NCBI RefSeq assembly: GCF_024199925.1
Contig: NZ_JANADR010000001.1
Location: 7,877,501-7,941,500 of the forward strand
Direction: 5' to 3'
Origin: Bradyrhizobium sp. CCGUVB1N3
GTDB lineage: Bacteria > Pseudomonadota > Alphaproteobacteria > Rhizobiales > Xanthobacteraceae
DNA: 64,000 bases
Numbering within the stretch: position 1 is the first letter of the stretch; every line of letters begins with the position of its first letter. A program made the translations under genes and the position numbers. The notes beneath the pieces were generated by a model that saw only the letters and a program-made list of their open reading frames with translations, was not told the origin of the DNA and ran no database searches. Positions 48,567-57,776 of the stretch are shown here, piece after piece.

Positions 48567-50393
48567 ATGTGCGGGATTGTCGGCATTCTCGGGCGCGAAC
48601 CGGTTGTAGAGCAATTGGTGGATTCGCTCAAGCGGCTTGAATATCGCGGCTACGACTCCGCAGGCGTTGCCACGCTCGAAGGCGACCACCTGGAGCGCCG
48701 CCGCGCCGAAGGCAAGCTGAAGAACCTCGAGGCGCGGCTGCGCGACGAGCCGCTCAAGGGGACGACCGGCATCGGTCACACTCGCTGGGCCACCCACGGC
48801 AAGCCGACCGAACATAATGCCCATCCGCACGCCACCGAGCGCGTCGCGGTGGTCCATAACGGCATCATCGAGAATTTCCGCGAGCTGCGCGAGGAGCTCG
48901 AAGCGAAGGGCGCGGTATTCCGCACCGAGACCGACACCGAGATCGTGTTGCACCTGGTCGACGATCTGCTTGCGCGTGGCAACAAGCCGGTCGAGGCGGT
49001 GAAGCTCGCGTTGAGCCGGCTGCGCGGCGCGTTCGCGCTCGGCTTCATCTTCGCAGGCGAGGGTGATTTGATGATCGGCGCCCGCAACGGTCCGCCGCTC
49101 GCGGTGGGCTATGGCGATGGCGAGATGTTCCTGGGCTCGGACGCGATCGCGCTTGGGCCGTTCACCGATACGATCAGCTATCTCGAGGACGGCGACTGGG
49201 TCGTGCTGACCCGGAGCAGCGTTGCGGTCTTCGACAAGGACGGCCGCGCCGTCCAGCGCGACAAGATCAAGCATGCGGCCTCGACCTCGCTGGTCGACAA
49301 GGCCAACTACCGCCACTTCATGGCGAAGGAAATCCACGAGCAACCCGAGGTCATCGGCCACACGCTGGCCCGCTATGTCGACATGGCATCCGAGCGGGTG
49401 TCGCTGCCGGTGAAGCTGCCGTTCGAATTCCGCGACATCCAGCGCGTCACGATCACGGCCTGCGGCACGGCGAGCTACGCCGGCTATGTCGCAAAATACT
49501 GGTTCGAGCGTATGGCGCGCCTGCCGGTCGAGGTCGACGTCGCCTCCGAGTTCCGCTACCGCGAGTCTCCCTTGCGCAAGGGCGATCTGGCGATCTTCAT
49601 TTCGCAATCGGGCGAGACCGCCGATACGCTCGCCGCGCTCCGCTATGCCAAGGCCGAAGGCGTGCACACGCTCGCCGTCGTCAATGTGCCGACCTCGACG
49701 ATTGCGCGCGAGAGCGAGACGGTGCTCCAGACGCTAGCCGGTCCCGAGATCGGCGTCGCATCCACAAAAGCCTTCACTTGCCAGCTCATGGTGCTCGCCT
49801 TGCTCGCGGTCGCGGCCGGCAAGGCCCGCGGCGAATTGTCCGAGGAGGACGAGACCAGGCTCGTGCACGGCCTGGTCGAGATCCCGCGCCTGATGGCAGA
49901 CGCGCTCGCCACCGAATTGCAGATCGAGAAGCTCGCGCACAGGATCGCCAAGTCGCGCGACGTGCTCTATCTCGGCCGCGGCACCAGCTTCCCGCTCGCG
50001 CTCGAGGGCGCCCTGAAGCTGAAGGAGATCTCCTACATCCACGCCGAGGGTTATGCCGCCGGCGAGCTCAAGCACGGGCCGATCGCGCTCATCGACGAAA
50101 CCATGCCGGTCGTCGTCATTGCGCCCCACGATCGCGTGTTCGAGAAGACCGTCTCCAACATGCAGGAAGTCGCCGCCCGCGGCGGCAACATCATTCTGAT
50201 GACTGACGCCAAGGGCGCGGCCGAGGCGACGGTCGATACCCTCGTCACCATCGTCATGCCCGACATGGCGGCAGCCTTCACGCCGATGGTGTATGCCGTG
50301 CCCGTGCAACTTTTGGCCTACCACACGGCGGTGGTGATGGGCACCGACGTCGACCAGCCGCGCAATCTCGCCAAATCGGTGACTGTGGAGTAG
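48567..50393 (+). CDS. nodM: Glutamine-fructose-6-phosphate aminotransferase (GlmS/NodM)
   Basis: A 608-residue enzyme that makes glucosamine-6-phosphate from fructose-6-phosphate and glutamine, the first step to UDP-GlcNAc, the NodC substrate. The N-terminal glutaminase has the catalytic Cys right after Met (MCGIVGILG), GYDSAG, and IGHTRWATHGKP. Two SIS domains (TACGTASYAG, ISQSGETADTLAALR, VASTKAFTCQ; GRGTSFPLALEGALKLKEIS, EGYAAGELKHGPIALID) and the terminal QPRNLAKSVTVE follow. GAGGGA lies before ATG 48567. In Nod-gene context it is best called nodM, although the sequence alone cannot separate nodM from glmS. G+C content and codon use (C/G-ending codons) are clearly higher than in the flanking genes, as for a housekeeping chromosomal gene. 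Confidence 0.92.
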   Translation: MCGIVGILGREPVVEQLVDSLKRLEYRGYDSAGVATLEGDHLERRRAEGKLKNLEARLRDEPLKGTTGIGHTRWATHGKPTEHNAHPHATERVAVVHNGIIENFRELREELEAKGAVFRTETDTEIVLHLVDDLLARGNKPVEAVKLALSRLRGAFALGFIFAGEGDLMIGARNGPPLAVGYGDGEMFLGSDAIALGPFTDTISYLEDGDWVVLTRSSVAVFDKDGRAVQRDKIKHAASTSLVDKANYRHFMAKEIHEQPEVIGHTLARYVDMASERVSLPVKLPFEFRDIQRVTITACGTASYAGYVAKYWFERMARLPVEVDVASEFRYRESPLRKGDLAIFISQSGETADTLAALRYAKAEGVHTLAVVNVPTSTIARESETVLQTLAGPEIGVASTKAFTCQLMVLALLAVAAGKARGELSEEDETRLVHGLVEIPRLMADALATELQIEKLAHRIAKSRDVLYLGRGTSFPLALEGALKLKEISYIHAEGYAAGELKHGPIALIDETMPVVVIAPHDRVFEKTVSNMQEVAARGGNIILMTDAKGAAEATVDTLVTIVMPDMAAAFTPMVYAVPVQLLAYHTAVVMGTDVDQPRNLAKSVTVE

Positions 50394-50705
50394 GCGCGAC
50401 AGCACGGTCATCAGTCCTCAAACTCGGCTGAAACATCATGATCGACCAGTTCATGACCGAGCAAGAGCTCCAGCAGTTCAGATTTGCTGGCAGGCGCAGC
50501 CACATGTGATCAGACTTGGCGCGCATCTTTTGTTTCTGTGTCGTGTGGATCCAGCACACTTTTGCAAAGTTGTTTTCGTCAAGCCTCTGCTGGCTTGGCT
50601 GCTTGCCGGACAGCTTTGTCTAACGAGAGCTAGAAGCAACGTGGCATTCGGCTTTCGGATGACGAGGGCGAGCATGGGTGGCGCCGCAAAACGAAGAGGT
50701 TGTTC
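50394..50705. other. Intergenic region upstream of the polygalacturonase
   Basis: No gene, nod box, tts box or sigma-54 element recognised in about 310 bases; an AGAGG ribosome binding site precedes 50706. Confidence 0.4.
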
Positions 50706-51980
50706 ATGTTACTCCCATTGCGCTATTGGGCGATGCTGTCCATGCTCGCCGCCGTAGGCGCCGGCGCACAAGCGAAAGATCGCCGCACGGTCGCCGAACC
50801 TGTCGCACCTGGTTATGTCTGCGCCCGCCTGGCGCCGTCGAGACAAAACGACACAGCCAGGCTGCAAGACGCCATTGCTCACTGCCCTCCTGGCTCAGCG
50901 GTTTATTTGTCCGGCGGGACGTTCCTGTCGGGCCCCCTCGAGATGAAATCCGGAGTAACGCTGTGGATCGAGCGTGACGCCACGCTTGTCGCGGTTGCCC
51001 AGAGGGAGGCCTATGACAAAGGCTTCGGAAATTGCGGTCGCATTGAAGGCAAGGGCGATGGCTGCCGGCCATTCATCAGCTTCTCCAAAACACGTGGTGG
51101 CGGCATCTATGGCGAGGGCATTATCGATGGCCAGGGCGGTGCGCTCATGGTCGGCACTACCGAGAGTTGGTGGCAGCTGGCTCGGCGCGCGCAAGCCGAG
51201 GGCGGCTATCAGAACGTCCCACGCCTGATCCAGATCGATCATGCCCATGACATCACCTTCCACGGCATCACACTGCGCAATGCGCCAAATTTCCACGTGG
51301 CGATGAACCGGGTCGAAGGTGCCACCTTTTGGGGCGTCACGATCGATACACCGGCCGACGCCCGCAATACAGATGGCATCGATCCCGGCGCCAGCCAGGA
51401 TGTGACGATTACTCACTGTCAGATCCGCACTGGAGACGACAATGTGGCTATCAAAGCAGGCAATAATGGTCCCACACGCCATATTTCCATTATCGACAAC
51501 TACTTTGGCTGGGGGCACGGCATGTCGATCGGCAGTGAAGTGAGCTCAGGTGTCAGCGACATACTGGTGCATGGCCTGACCCTGGATGGCACGACGTCTG
51601 GCCTGCGCATCAAGAGCGATGTCAGCCGGGGCGGTCTGGTGGAGAGGGTGACTTATGAGAATGTGTGCCTGCGCGGCAACCGATGGCCCATCTATTTTGA
51701 TACACGCTATGACATCCATGCATCCGGTAATCGAATTCCGCTCTACCGAAAGATCGCCCTACGCCACGTGCGTGGCGGTGATGGTGCGCTGGTGATGCAC
51801 GGGCTTGATGGAGGTCATAACCTTGAGATTGCGCTCGACGATGTGCGATTTTCCGATTCTGCGACCTGGCAGGTGGAAAATGCGGATGCGGTGGTGTCCG
51901 ACGTGTGGCCGCCGTTGCGGAGTGGGCAAGCCCCACTGTCGTCGGGTGCATGGGAAGGCTGTGCAAAGGCATTCCGCTAA
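50706..51980 (+). CDS. Secreted polygalacturonase (GH28 pectinase)
   Basis: A 424-residue glycoside hydrolase family 28 enzyme. Residues 1-22 form a signal peptide (YWAMLSMLAAVGAGAQA, then KDRR). The parallel beta-helix contains the family active-site motifs ARNTDGIDPG, TGDDNVAIKAG, GHGMSIGSE and LRIKSD, so it should hydrolyse the polygalacturonan backbone of plant pectin. ATG 50706 follows AGAGG; the TTG two codons earlier is in frame. It is convergent with a pectinesterase gene, whose action would produce its substrate, suggesting a joint role in loosening root cell walls during infection. Confidence 0.93.
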   Translation: MLLPLRYWAMLSMLAAVGAGAQAKDRRTVAEPVAPGYVCARLAPSRQNDTARLQDAIAHCPPGSAVYLSGGTFLSGPLEMKSGVTLWIERDATLVAVAQREAYDKGFGNCGRIEGKGDGCRPFISFSKTRGGGIYGEGIIDGQGGALMVGTTESWWQLARRAQAEGGYQNVPRLIQIDHAHDITFHGITLRNAPNFHVAMNRVEGATFWGVTIDTPADARNTDGIDPGASQDVTITHCQIRTGDDNVAIKAGNNGPTRHISIIDNYFGWGHGMSIGSEVSSGVSDILVHGLTLDGTTSGLRIKSDVSRGGLVERVTYENVCLRGNRWPIYFDTRYDIHASGNRIPLYRKIALRHVRGGDGALVMHGLDGGHNLEIALDDVRFSDSATWQVENADAVVSDVWPPLRSGQAPLSSGAWEGCAKAFR

Positions 51981-52252
51981 CCACCTCCCAACGCCCAGGA
52001 CGGCCCCGCGCCCCGGTAGTACTCATCGCTTCGTTGTAGCATCCGCACTTGACCGAACAAGAATAGCAGGCGCTAGGAATGTGGCTGGCGGTGTTACTCG
52101 GGGCCTAGTCGAGGGATAAGCTTGGCTGTCCTAGAATCTGACGAGGTTCGCGAAGCGGTCGCAAACCTTAATGGGTCGGATAATGCCCCGTGTGCGCGCG
52201 AGAGAACGGTGCGACGGCAGACGGATCAAATTCCACGACCGGCCCTTAGTGC

Positions 52253-53323
52253 CTATTTTGACAATGAGTTCGGCAGCCAGTTCGTGTCATCGGCAAAAAA
52301 AGATTTGAGGGACCATTGCCTAGCTTCATCGTCCGTCAATTGATGGGAGTAAGGCTCCCGTCCTCTGAGATTGGCGCCGATTCCGGTGGATTGGTATTCG
52401 GCATAGTAGGCTGTCATCAGTCTGTTGGTCTTGTCGCGATCCCACTCGATCCAGCCTTCCGCTATCACCGGAGCATTCATCTTGGTGGATAAGAAGATCA
52501 CCGTAGCATAAGAGCGCCAAGGGCGGCCAAGAGCGATGCCACGTGCGGCGGGATCGGCGGTCAGAGTGCAATGGTCAAAAACATAGGCGCTGTCCTCCTC
52601 CGGCGAGTCTTTGCTTTGTGCGGTGTACACCACTGCCTGATTGGCTATGCCGTGCAGCTCACAACGCTGAAAATAGGCCTTGGCGTTTCCGAATATATAG
52701 TCGACATGTCCCTCGATATAGCAGTCCGAAAAATATTGCCGTGCTCTTCGGCCATTCGGCCCTTTGTTGGCGAACAGCGTGTCCTGTGCACCGAGTAGGC
52801 GGGTGTGGGTAATAACGTCCTTGTCTCCAGTAATAGCCAGCGCCACCGCCTGCGACGGCGGATTGACCGGATCTAGGGAATAGTCGTTTTGTACCGTTAG
52901 ATTGTCGAGCCGGAAGTCATCGCCAGATGCGTCCATTGTGGCGGAATGAACGGTTCCACCCACTTTGATCGCGCCGTCGCCATAGACGACAACCGTGTCT
53001 TCCGGCTTCTTCCCGGTGCCTCTGATATGAACGCCAGATTTGCCGACCTTTACCTTCTCGCGATAGATGCCCGGCGCAATCAGAATGTCGCCACCGCGAG
53101 CTGGCAATGCGTCTATGGCCTCCTGGATGGAGCGATATGCCTTGTCGCCGGATGGCGAGACAAGAATGTGCTCAGCACAGGTTTTCGGGAGCTGAAAGCA
53201 GCTGGTCAGAATGGCAGTGGAAATCAGGAAATATCGCACAACGGTCCCCATTCTTTGTCGGGCCAGTTGCTCACTTGCGGCTGCAATGCTCGCCCAAACC
53301 AGCTGCGTCCAACATGTGCCCAT
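52253..53323 (-). CDS. Secreted pectinesterase (CE8)
   Basis: A carbohydrate esterase family 8 protein that demethylates pectin. Motifs are YRSIQEAIDALPARGGDILI, TVQNDY, QAVALAITGDKDVITHTRLLGAQDTLF (substrate Gln), QYFSDCYIEGHVDYIFGNAK (catalytic Asp pair) and ALGRPWRSYATVIF (Arg/Trp site). All catalytic residues are present. The start at 53323 has a good GGAG site, but the classic signal peptide (MGTVVRYFLISTAILTSCFQ) begins at ATG 53251, which lacks one; 53251 may be the true start. It is convergent with the polygalacturonase at 50706-51980, with about 270 bases between. Confidence 0.9.
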   Translation of the reverse strand: MGTCWTQLVWASIAAASEQLARQRMGTVVRYFLISTAILTSCFQLPKTCAEHILVSPSGDKAYRSIQEAIDALPARGGDILIAPGIYREKVKVGKSGVHIRGTGKKPEDTVVVYGDGAIKVGGTVHSATMDASGDDFRLDNLTVQNDYSLDPVNPPSQAVALAITGDKDVITHTRLLGAQDTLFANKGPNGRRARQYFSDCYIEGHVDYIFGNAKAYFQRCELHGIANQAVVYTAQSKDSPEEDSAYVFDHCTLTADPAARGIALGRPWRSYATVIFLSTKMNAPVIAEGWIEWDRDKTNRLMTAYYAEYQSTGIGANLRGREPYSHQLTDDEARQWSLKSFFADDTNWLPNSLSK

Positions 53324-53865
53324 AGAGGCAGCTCCTACCCGTCCCACACCTGGATGCATGGGGCAACTTCAATCGTGAATGACGATCGCGCCGCTTCTGC
53401 GTCGGCGTGAGGACGAATATGGAAAATTGTCCGAGCTCGACACTTGGTTTCGTCGTATCTCGCCCCGCTTTGCTTGGAGAGGCCCATGTCCGAAACACGA
53501 CATTAGGGTGAGAACGTTGCGTCGGCGCGATGCAAATCGTTGCATCCTCTCTTCAATCGTGGCTTGCAGACCCCTGGCACGCAGATTGCTCGGTAGTCAA
53601 AGGGCGCCGTCACGGCGATATTGCAGTCGCTGGCGAGGGAGTTCAGATGAGGCCAGGCCAGCTGGTGCGGACCAATGCCCTTGCCAAACTCTGGCTTCCC
53701 AAGCCGGCAGTCCGGCCGTGCATGTTGCGATGAAGGTTGTGCCAGCAAATGCTGGAGCAGGAACGTGGATCGCATGGTGCCCGTGGTCGGCGATCGATGG
53801 CGCGACCATGCCGGTCGCATCCGAGAAACACGAACCGCGATGACTGCTCCGCCAGAGGAAAACAG
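53324..53865. other. Spacer between pectinesterase and luciferase-like gene
   Basis: Divergent intergenic region. The frames in it are shadows or upstream extensions of the downstream gene. No nod or tts box is recognised. Confidence 0.4.
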
Positions 53866-55179
53866 ATGAAGCTTGGAGTGTTCTATGAGCACCAACTACC
53901 GCAGCCCTGGGAAAATGGCGGCGAAAAAAAATTGTTCGACAACGCGCTGGAGCAGATCGAGCTCGCCGATCGGCTCGGATTCGATTACATGTGGCAGGTC
54001 GAGCATCACTTCCTGGAGGAATACTCCCACTCGTCCGCACCCGAAGTCTTTCTGGGTGCCGTTTCGCAGCGTACGAAGAATATCCGTATTGGCCACGGCA
54101 TTTGTCTTTCGCCGCCGCACTACAATCATCCAGTGCGGGTAGCTGAGCGCCTCGCGACGCTCGATCTTATCTCTGGAGGACGCGTCGAGTGGGGGACTGG
54201 AGAATCCGCCTCGCTCATCGAGATGCATGGGTTTGGAATAGAGCCCGAGCAGAAGAGTGCGATGTGGCGAGAAGGCGTCGAACAGACCGCCAATATGATG
54301 ACGATGCGGCCGTATCCGGGATACGAGGGGCGATTCTTCAAAATGCCTCCCCGCAACATCGTGCCAAAGCCGATACAGAAGCCGCACCCACCGCTCTGGA
54401 TGGCTTGTTCGCGGCGCGACAGCATTTTGCGCGCCGCCCGTTATGGTGTAGGCGCGCTGGTCTTTGGGTTTGTCGAAGCGTCTCAAGCAAAACTCTGGCG
54501 GGACGAATACTATGAGACCATCAAGTCCGACGAATGTGTTCCCATCGGTCATTCGGTGAACGCTAATATTGCAACGCTCAACGGTATGATGGTTCATGAG
54601 AGTGTCGAGGAAGCGATGCGTCGCGGAATCGATGGTTTCAAGTTTTTCGGATATTCGATCGCACACTATGCGATATATGGTGAACATCGTCCTGGGCGCA
54701 CGAATTTGTGGCGGCGCTTCCAAGCGGTCAAAGACGACATGAAGGAGACGCCGGGCTCGGGCAGCATCGGTCGGCCTCAGAGCGTTCGTGACCATCTCAT
54801 GAGCTACGCGGATGTCGGTATCGACCAGATGATCTTCATCCAGCAATGTGGACTGAATAAGCACGAGCATATCTGCGAGGCACTCGAGCTGTTTGCCAAA
54901 GAGGTTATGCCCGCACTAAAGGAACGGGAAGACGGGCGCGTCCGACGTAAAGAAGAGGAACTGGCACCCTACGTAGAGGCGGCGCTGGCCCGCAAGCCGT
55001 TGATGCCGAAGCTGCGCGAAACGGACATCCCGAACATCGAGGCTATGGGCATCGTACTCGAGCGTCGCACCGGTAAGAACTACGCTTCGGCGGGCGGCCC
55101 CTTCGCGGATCCGACCCGCGGAGGGGCCATTCCGATGGTTTCACGGGAAACCTATGCCAAGGCAGCCAAGATCGACTGA
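53866..55179 (+). CDS. LLM-class flavin-dependent oxidoreductase (luciferase-like monooxygenase)
   Basis: A 437-residue bacterial-luciferase-fold protein. ATG 53866 follows AGAGGA and gives the usual opening MKLGVFYEHQLPQPW; the longer frame upstream is not needed. Landmarks are LADRLGFDYMWQVEHHFLEE, IRIGHGICLSPPHYNHPVRVAERLATLDLISGGRVEWGTG-type motifs, PHPPLWMACSRRDSI and GIDQMIFIQQCG. It would oxidise an organic substrate with FMNH2 (or F420) and oxygen. The substrate is unknown. The next gene, about 95 bases on, is queD-like, and the two may share a transcript. Confidence 0.87.
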   Translation: MKLGVFYEHQLPQPWENGGEKKLFDNALEQIELADRLGFDYMWQVEHHFLEEYSHSSAPEVFLGAVSQRTKNIRIGHGICLSPPHYNHPVRVAERLATLDLISGGRVEWGTGESASLIEMHGFGIEPEQKSAMWREGVEQTANMMTMRPYPGYEGRFFKMPPRNIVPKPIQKPHPPLWMACSRRDSILRAARYGVGALVFGFVEASQAKLWRDEYYETIKSDECVPIGHSVNANIATLNGMMVHESVEEAMRRGIDGFKFFGYSIAHYAIYGEHRPGRTNLWRRFQAVKDDMKETPGSGSIGRPQSVRDHLMSYADVGIDQMIFIQQCGLNKHEHICEALELFAKEVMPALKEREDGRVRRKEEELAPYVEAALARKPLMPKLRETDIPNIEAMGIVLERRTGKNYASAGGPFADPTRGGAIPMVSRETYAKAAKID

Positions 55180-55275
55180 TGGCGAAGCTCACCGCGGAAC
55201 TTGCCTGATTTCATGTTCGGCGCCGCTCGCATTGGCGACGGCGGATCACCACATCTGCAAGCATCTGAGCCTCCA

Positions 55276-55632
55276 ATGAAGATATCGCACGCGTTCAAAT
55301 TCGAGGCGGCTCACCGTCTCCCGAACGTGCCGGCCGCACATAGGTGCAGCCGCATGCACGGCCATTCCTATCGAATTGAAGTGCAACTCGATGGACCGGT
55401 GGATCCGATCACAGGATTCGTCGTCGATTTCTTCGACCTCGAGGAGGCCTTCGTCGAAGTGATGAATGCACTCGATCATCGATGTCTGAATGAGATCGAA
55501 GGATTGGGGAATCCCACGGCGGAAAACATTGCCATTTGGATCTGGCAAAGACTGAATCGCAAATTTCAAGGAATGTCGTGCGTTCGAGTCTATGAAACAC
55601 CCGATGCTTGGGCCGAATATGACGGACGATGA
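55276..55632 (+). CDS. queD: 6-pyruvoyl-tetrahydropterin synthase/QueD-like protein
   Basis: A 118-residue T-fold enzyme. Zinc ligands His13 (FEAAHRL), His28 and His30 (MHGHSY) and the catalytic Cys24 (CSRMHGHSY context) are present, with the downstream VDFFDLEEAF, LDHRCLNEI and NPTAENIAIWIW motifs complete. QueD converts dihydroneopterin triphosphate to 6-carboxytetrahydropterin, a step to queuosine or other deazapurines; the PTPS activity is the alternative. ATG 55276 is chosen to give the normal N-terminus. Its 3' end abuts a cut-off integrase gene, so it sits at a rearrangement point. No queC, queE or queF lies nearby. Confidence 0.85.
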   Translation: MKISHAFKFEAAHRLPNVPAAHRCSRMHGHSYRIEVQLDGPVDPITGFVVDFFDLEEAFVEVMNALDHRCLNEIEGLGNPTAENIAIWIWQRLNRKFQGMSCVRVYETPDAWAEYDGR

Positions 55633-55639
55633 CAAGGGA

Positions 55640-56127
55640 AGCAGCCTATTTGGTCGGCCGCTGGGTTGATTAGAGCGGCTGCGATTTGGCCATGGCGCGA
55701 GCGAATAGTCAAGGAACCGGTTCGCAAAGCGCAGCGTGTGGTAGATTGTCCGCGGGCTGAGGCCCCGCTGCTTGACGAGATAGGTCTCGAAGCTGCTCAG
55801 TAATTTGGCCCGCTCCGCCTGAGCAGGTGTCAGCGGCGGGATAGCGGCCACGCCAATTTCGACCAGGTGCGCGACGAAGCGCCGAACAAGATTGTAAACC
55901 TTGATGGTGCATTTTGGGGCGGTTGGTACGCGCTGCGCCAACTCAGCAGCAAGGTTTGGTGTCAGTGAGGATGGCGCAATACCCTCAGCGTCGAGCAGGC
56001 GTCCAAAGCGACGCAGCAGGCAGCGGTAATTCGCGAGAGTATCGGGCTTATAGTTATTGGAGGAAAGACTTTCCTCGAATGATGCCAAGTACGGGTCGAA
56101 GCAGGTGGCTTGATCGGATATGTGCAT
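55640..56127 (-). pseudogene. Tyrosine recombinase (integrase), N-terminal part only
   Basis: Read from 56127 on the minus strand, the frame gives a core-binding (SAM-like) domain: FEESLSSNNYKPDTLANYRC, LRRFGRLLDAEGIAPSSLTP, VYNLVRRFVAHLVEIGVAAI, RAKLLSSFETYLVKQRGLSP, RTIYHTLRFANRFLDY. After about residue 148 the homology ends and the frame continues as antisense of the queD gene. The catalytic domain (R...HxxR...Y) is absent, so the gene is dead. It marks an old insertion/deletion boundary near 55660-55690. Confidence 0.75.
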
Positions 56128-56284
56128 TCTTGTGCTCCATGGTTTTGGAGCGACAACTTCACGTTAAATCCGTATCTGTTTTCCGACTTTTTGCTCTCCC
56201 TCCAAAGCCCATCGGCAAGAAACGACCCCATCTCAGAAGTTCACAGTGGAAAGCTGAGTTGCCAAAAGCAGCCATCACCCTCCA

Positions 56285-57463
56285 TCAAGTGGGAATAAGG
56301 CTGGACACTATTTCCACGAAACGTTCGATCTCCTTTTCCGTGTTGAAGTAGTGCACGGAGGCGCGAACCAGCGAGGAGAGCCCCCGCCCGCCAAGATCAA
56401 GCCGGGCATAGGGCACGCCGGACACCGAGACGTTGATCTGCTGGGCTCTCAGGCGCTCGGCAATGTTCTGCGGTTCGAGACCTTGCTTCTGGAAGGTGAC
56501 GATGCCGCACTTCGTCCGCCCGAGGTCATGAACGGAAACACCCGTCTCACCGCAAAGAGCATCCCGAAGCGTGGCGGCCAAGGACGACACGCGCTGTTCG
56601 ATCACCGCGATGCCGATGCTCCGCGCATATCGGACAGCAGTCATGAGACCGACGCGGCCGCCGACATAGCTTTCCCAGTTCTCGAAACGCTTTGCGCCCG
56701 CCGCCAGCTCGTACTGATCATTGGTCGTCCAGTTGGCCGACAGAAGGTCGATAAATGGCGGGTCGAGTTTTTCGACAATGGCGTTACTGACATAGAGAAA
56801 GCCGGTGCCGCGCGGCCCCCGCAGAAATTTGCGGCCGGTGCCGGAAAGGATGTCGCAACCAATGGCCTTCACATCCACCTCAAGCTGGCCGACTGACTGG
56901 CATGCATCAAGCAGGTAAAGGATGTTGTGCTTCTTGGCGACTTGGCCAACTGCGGCTGCCGGGTTCACCAGCCCACCCTGTGTTGGGACATGCGTGATGG
57001 CGATAAGCTTTGTGGCGGGCCTGATCAGAGTTTCGAGCGCAGCGACATCGAGTTGTCCGCTCTCGTCGGAAGGCGCTATGTCAATCTCGATCCCACGTCT
57101 TTTGGCCTGATGCAGAAATGCCAGGAAGTTCGACGCATATTCTGAACCGTGTGTAATGACCCGGTCGCCCGATTGGAGGGGGAGAGCATAGAACGCCATA
57201 TCCCACGCACGAGTGGCGTTTTCGACAAAGGCGATTTCATCCGGCCTGGCATTCAAAAGGGCCGCGAATTCGCTGTAAAATGCCTGCAAATCGTCTGCTA
57301 GGCGCCGCTCGGCTTCGTAGCCGCCCACGCCGTTTTCTAGATCCAACACGCCCTTGACCGCCTCGTAGACCTGACGAGGCATTAATGAAGCCCCCGCATT
57401 GTTAAAATGCAGCACTTGCTCGCAAGCGGGGGTATCCGCCCTCACCTTGTCGATATCGATCAT
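56285..57463 (-). CDS. Class V PLP aminotransferase (cysteine desulfurase/isopenicillin epimerase-like)
   Basis: An intact 392-residue fold-type I enzyme. Features are LHFNNAGASLMPRQVYEAV, ATRAWDMAFYAL, HGSEYASNFLAFL, YLLDACQSVGQLEVDVKAIG (cofactor Asp and neighbours) and the PLP lysine K212 in SGTGRKFLRGPRGTGFLYVS; the C-terminal domain ends VRASVHYFNTEKEIERFVEI. AGGGAG precedes ATG 57463. It may act as cysteine desulfurase, selenocysteine lyase or amino-acid epimerase/lyase; sequence alone does not decide. Its 5' side abuts the palindrome/ArdC-fragment region, its 3' side the integrase fragment, so it may have come in with mobile DNA. Confidence 0.85.
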   Translation of the reverse strand: MIDIDKVRADTPACEQVLHFNNAGASLMPRQVYEAVKGVLDLENGVGGYEAERRLADDLQAFYSEFAALLNARPDEIAFVENATRAWDMAFYALPLQSGDRVITHGSEYASNFLAFLHQAKRRGIEIDIAPSDESGQLDVAALETLIRPATKLIAITHVPTQGGLVNPAAAVGQVAKKHNILYLLDACQSVGQLEVDVKAIGCDILSGTGRKFLRGPRGTGFLYVSNAIVEKLDPPFIDLLSANWTTNDQYELAAGAKRFENWESYVGGRVGLMTAVRYARSIGIAVIEQRVSSLAATLRDALCGETGVSVHDLGRTKCGIVTFQKQGLEPQNIAERLRAQQINVSVSGVPYARLDLGGRGLSSLVRASVHYFNTEKEIERFVEIVSSLIPT

Positions 57464-57754
57464 GTGGCAAACTCCCTCGAAGATGACGGCACATTTAGTA
57501 GCCTACGTTTGGCTCATCAAGCCGGGAAGCTCCCGGTTGGAACAGTGCAAAGCAATTGAGCGTAATGGCTGCTTTTGCCAACAAAACTCAAAAACACGAC
57601 CGTCAGCTTCCCACCCCATTTCTGCCGGGTTAGAGGCGACCGAACTCGCTGTGCGTAATAAATCCGATTATGCCGAGCTGACGAACGGCCAGAACCAGCT
57701 CTGACAGCCGCCAACGTTGGTCATCGGCATAATTCGGGTTACGGCATTATGTCC
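57464..57754. other. Spacer with scattered short inverted motifs
   Basis: No gene. Several copies of the motif TTATGCCGA/TCGGCATAA and near variants lie here (57664-57676, 57723-57733, 57741-57750) in front of the palindrome. Confidence 0.45.
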
Positions 57755-57776
57755 GTTATGCCGATATCGGCATAAC
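57755..57776. repeat. Perfect 22-bp palindrome, candidate recombination site
   Basis: GTTATGCCGAT followed by its exact reverse complement ATCGGCATAAC, without spacer. Its right edge coincides with the first base of ArdC homology (57777), suggesting that it is the end or crossover site of a mobile element that cut the ardC-like gene. A regulator operator is the alternative. Confidence 0.65.

Noticed and set aside
48429..49667. 412-codon open frame on the minus strand opposite nodM
   Set aside because: It is a shadow of the GC-rich nodM reading frame; its residues (runs of His, Arg, Asp, Leu) are typical antisense composition.
53896..54870. 324-codon minus-strand frame opposite the luciferase-like gene
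   Set aside because: It is antisense to a clearly conserved protein, with no motif or ribosome binding site of its own.
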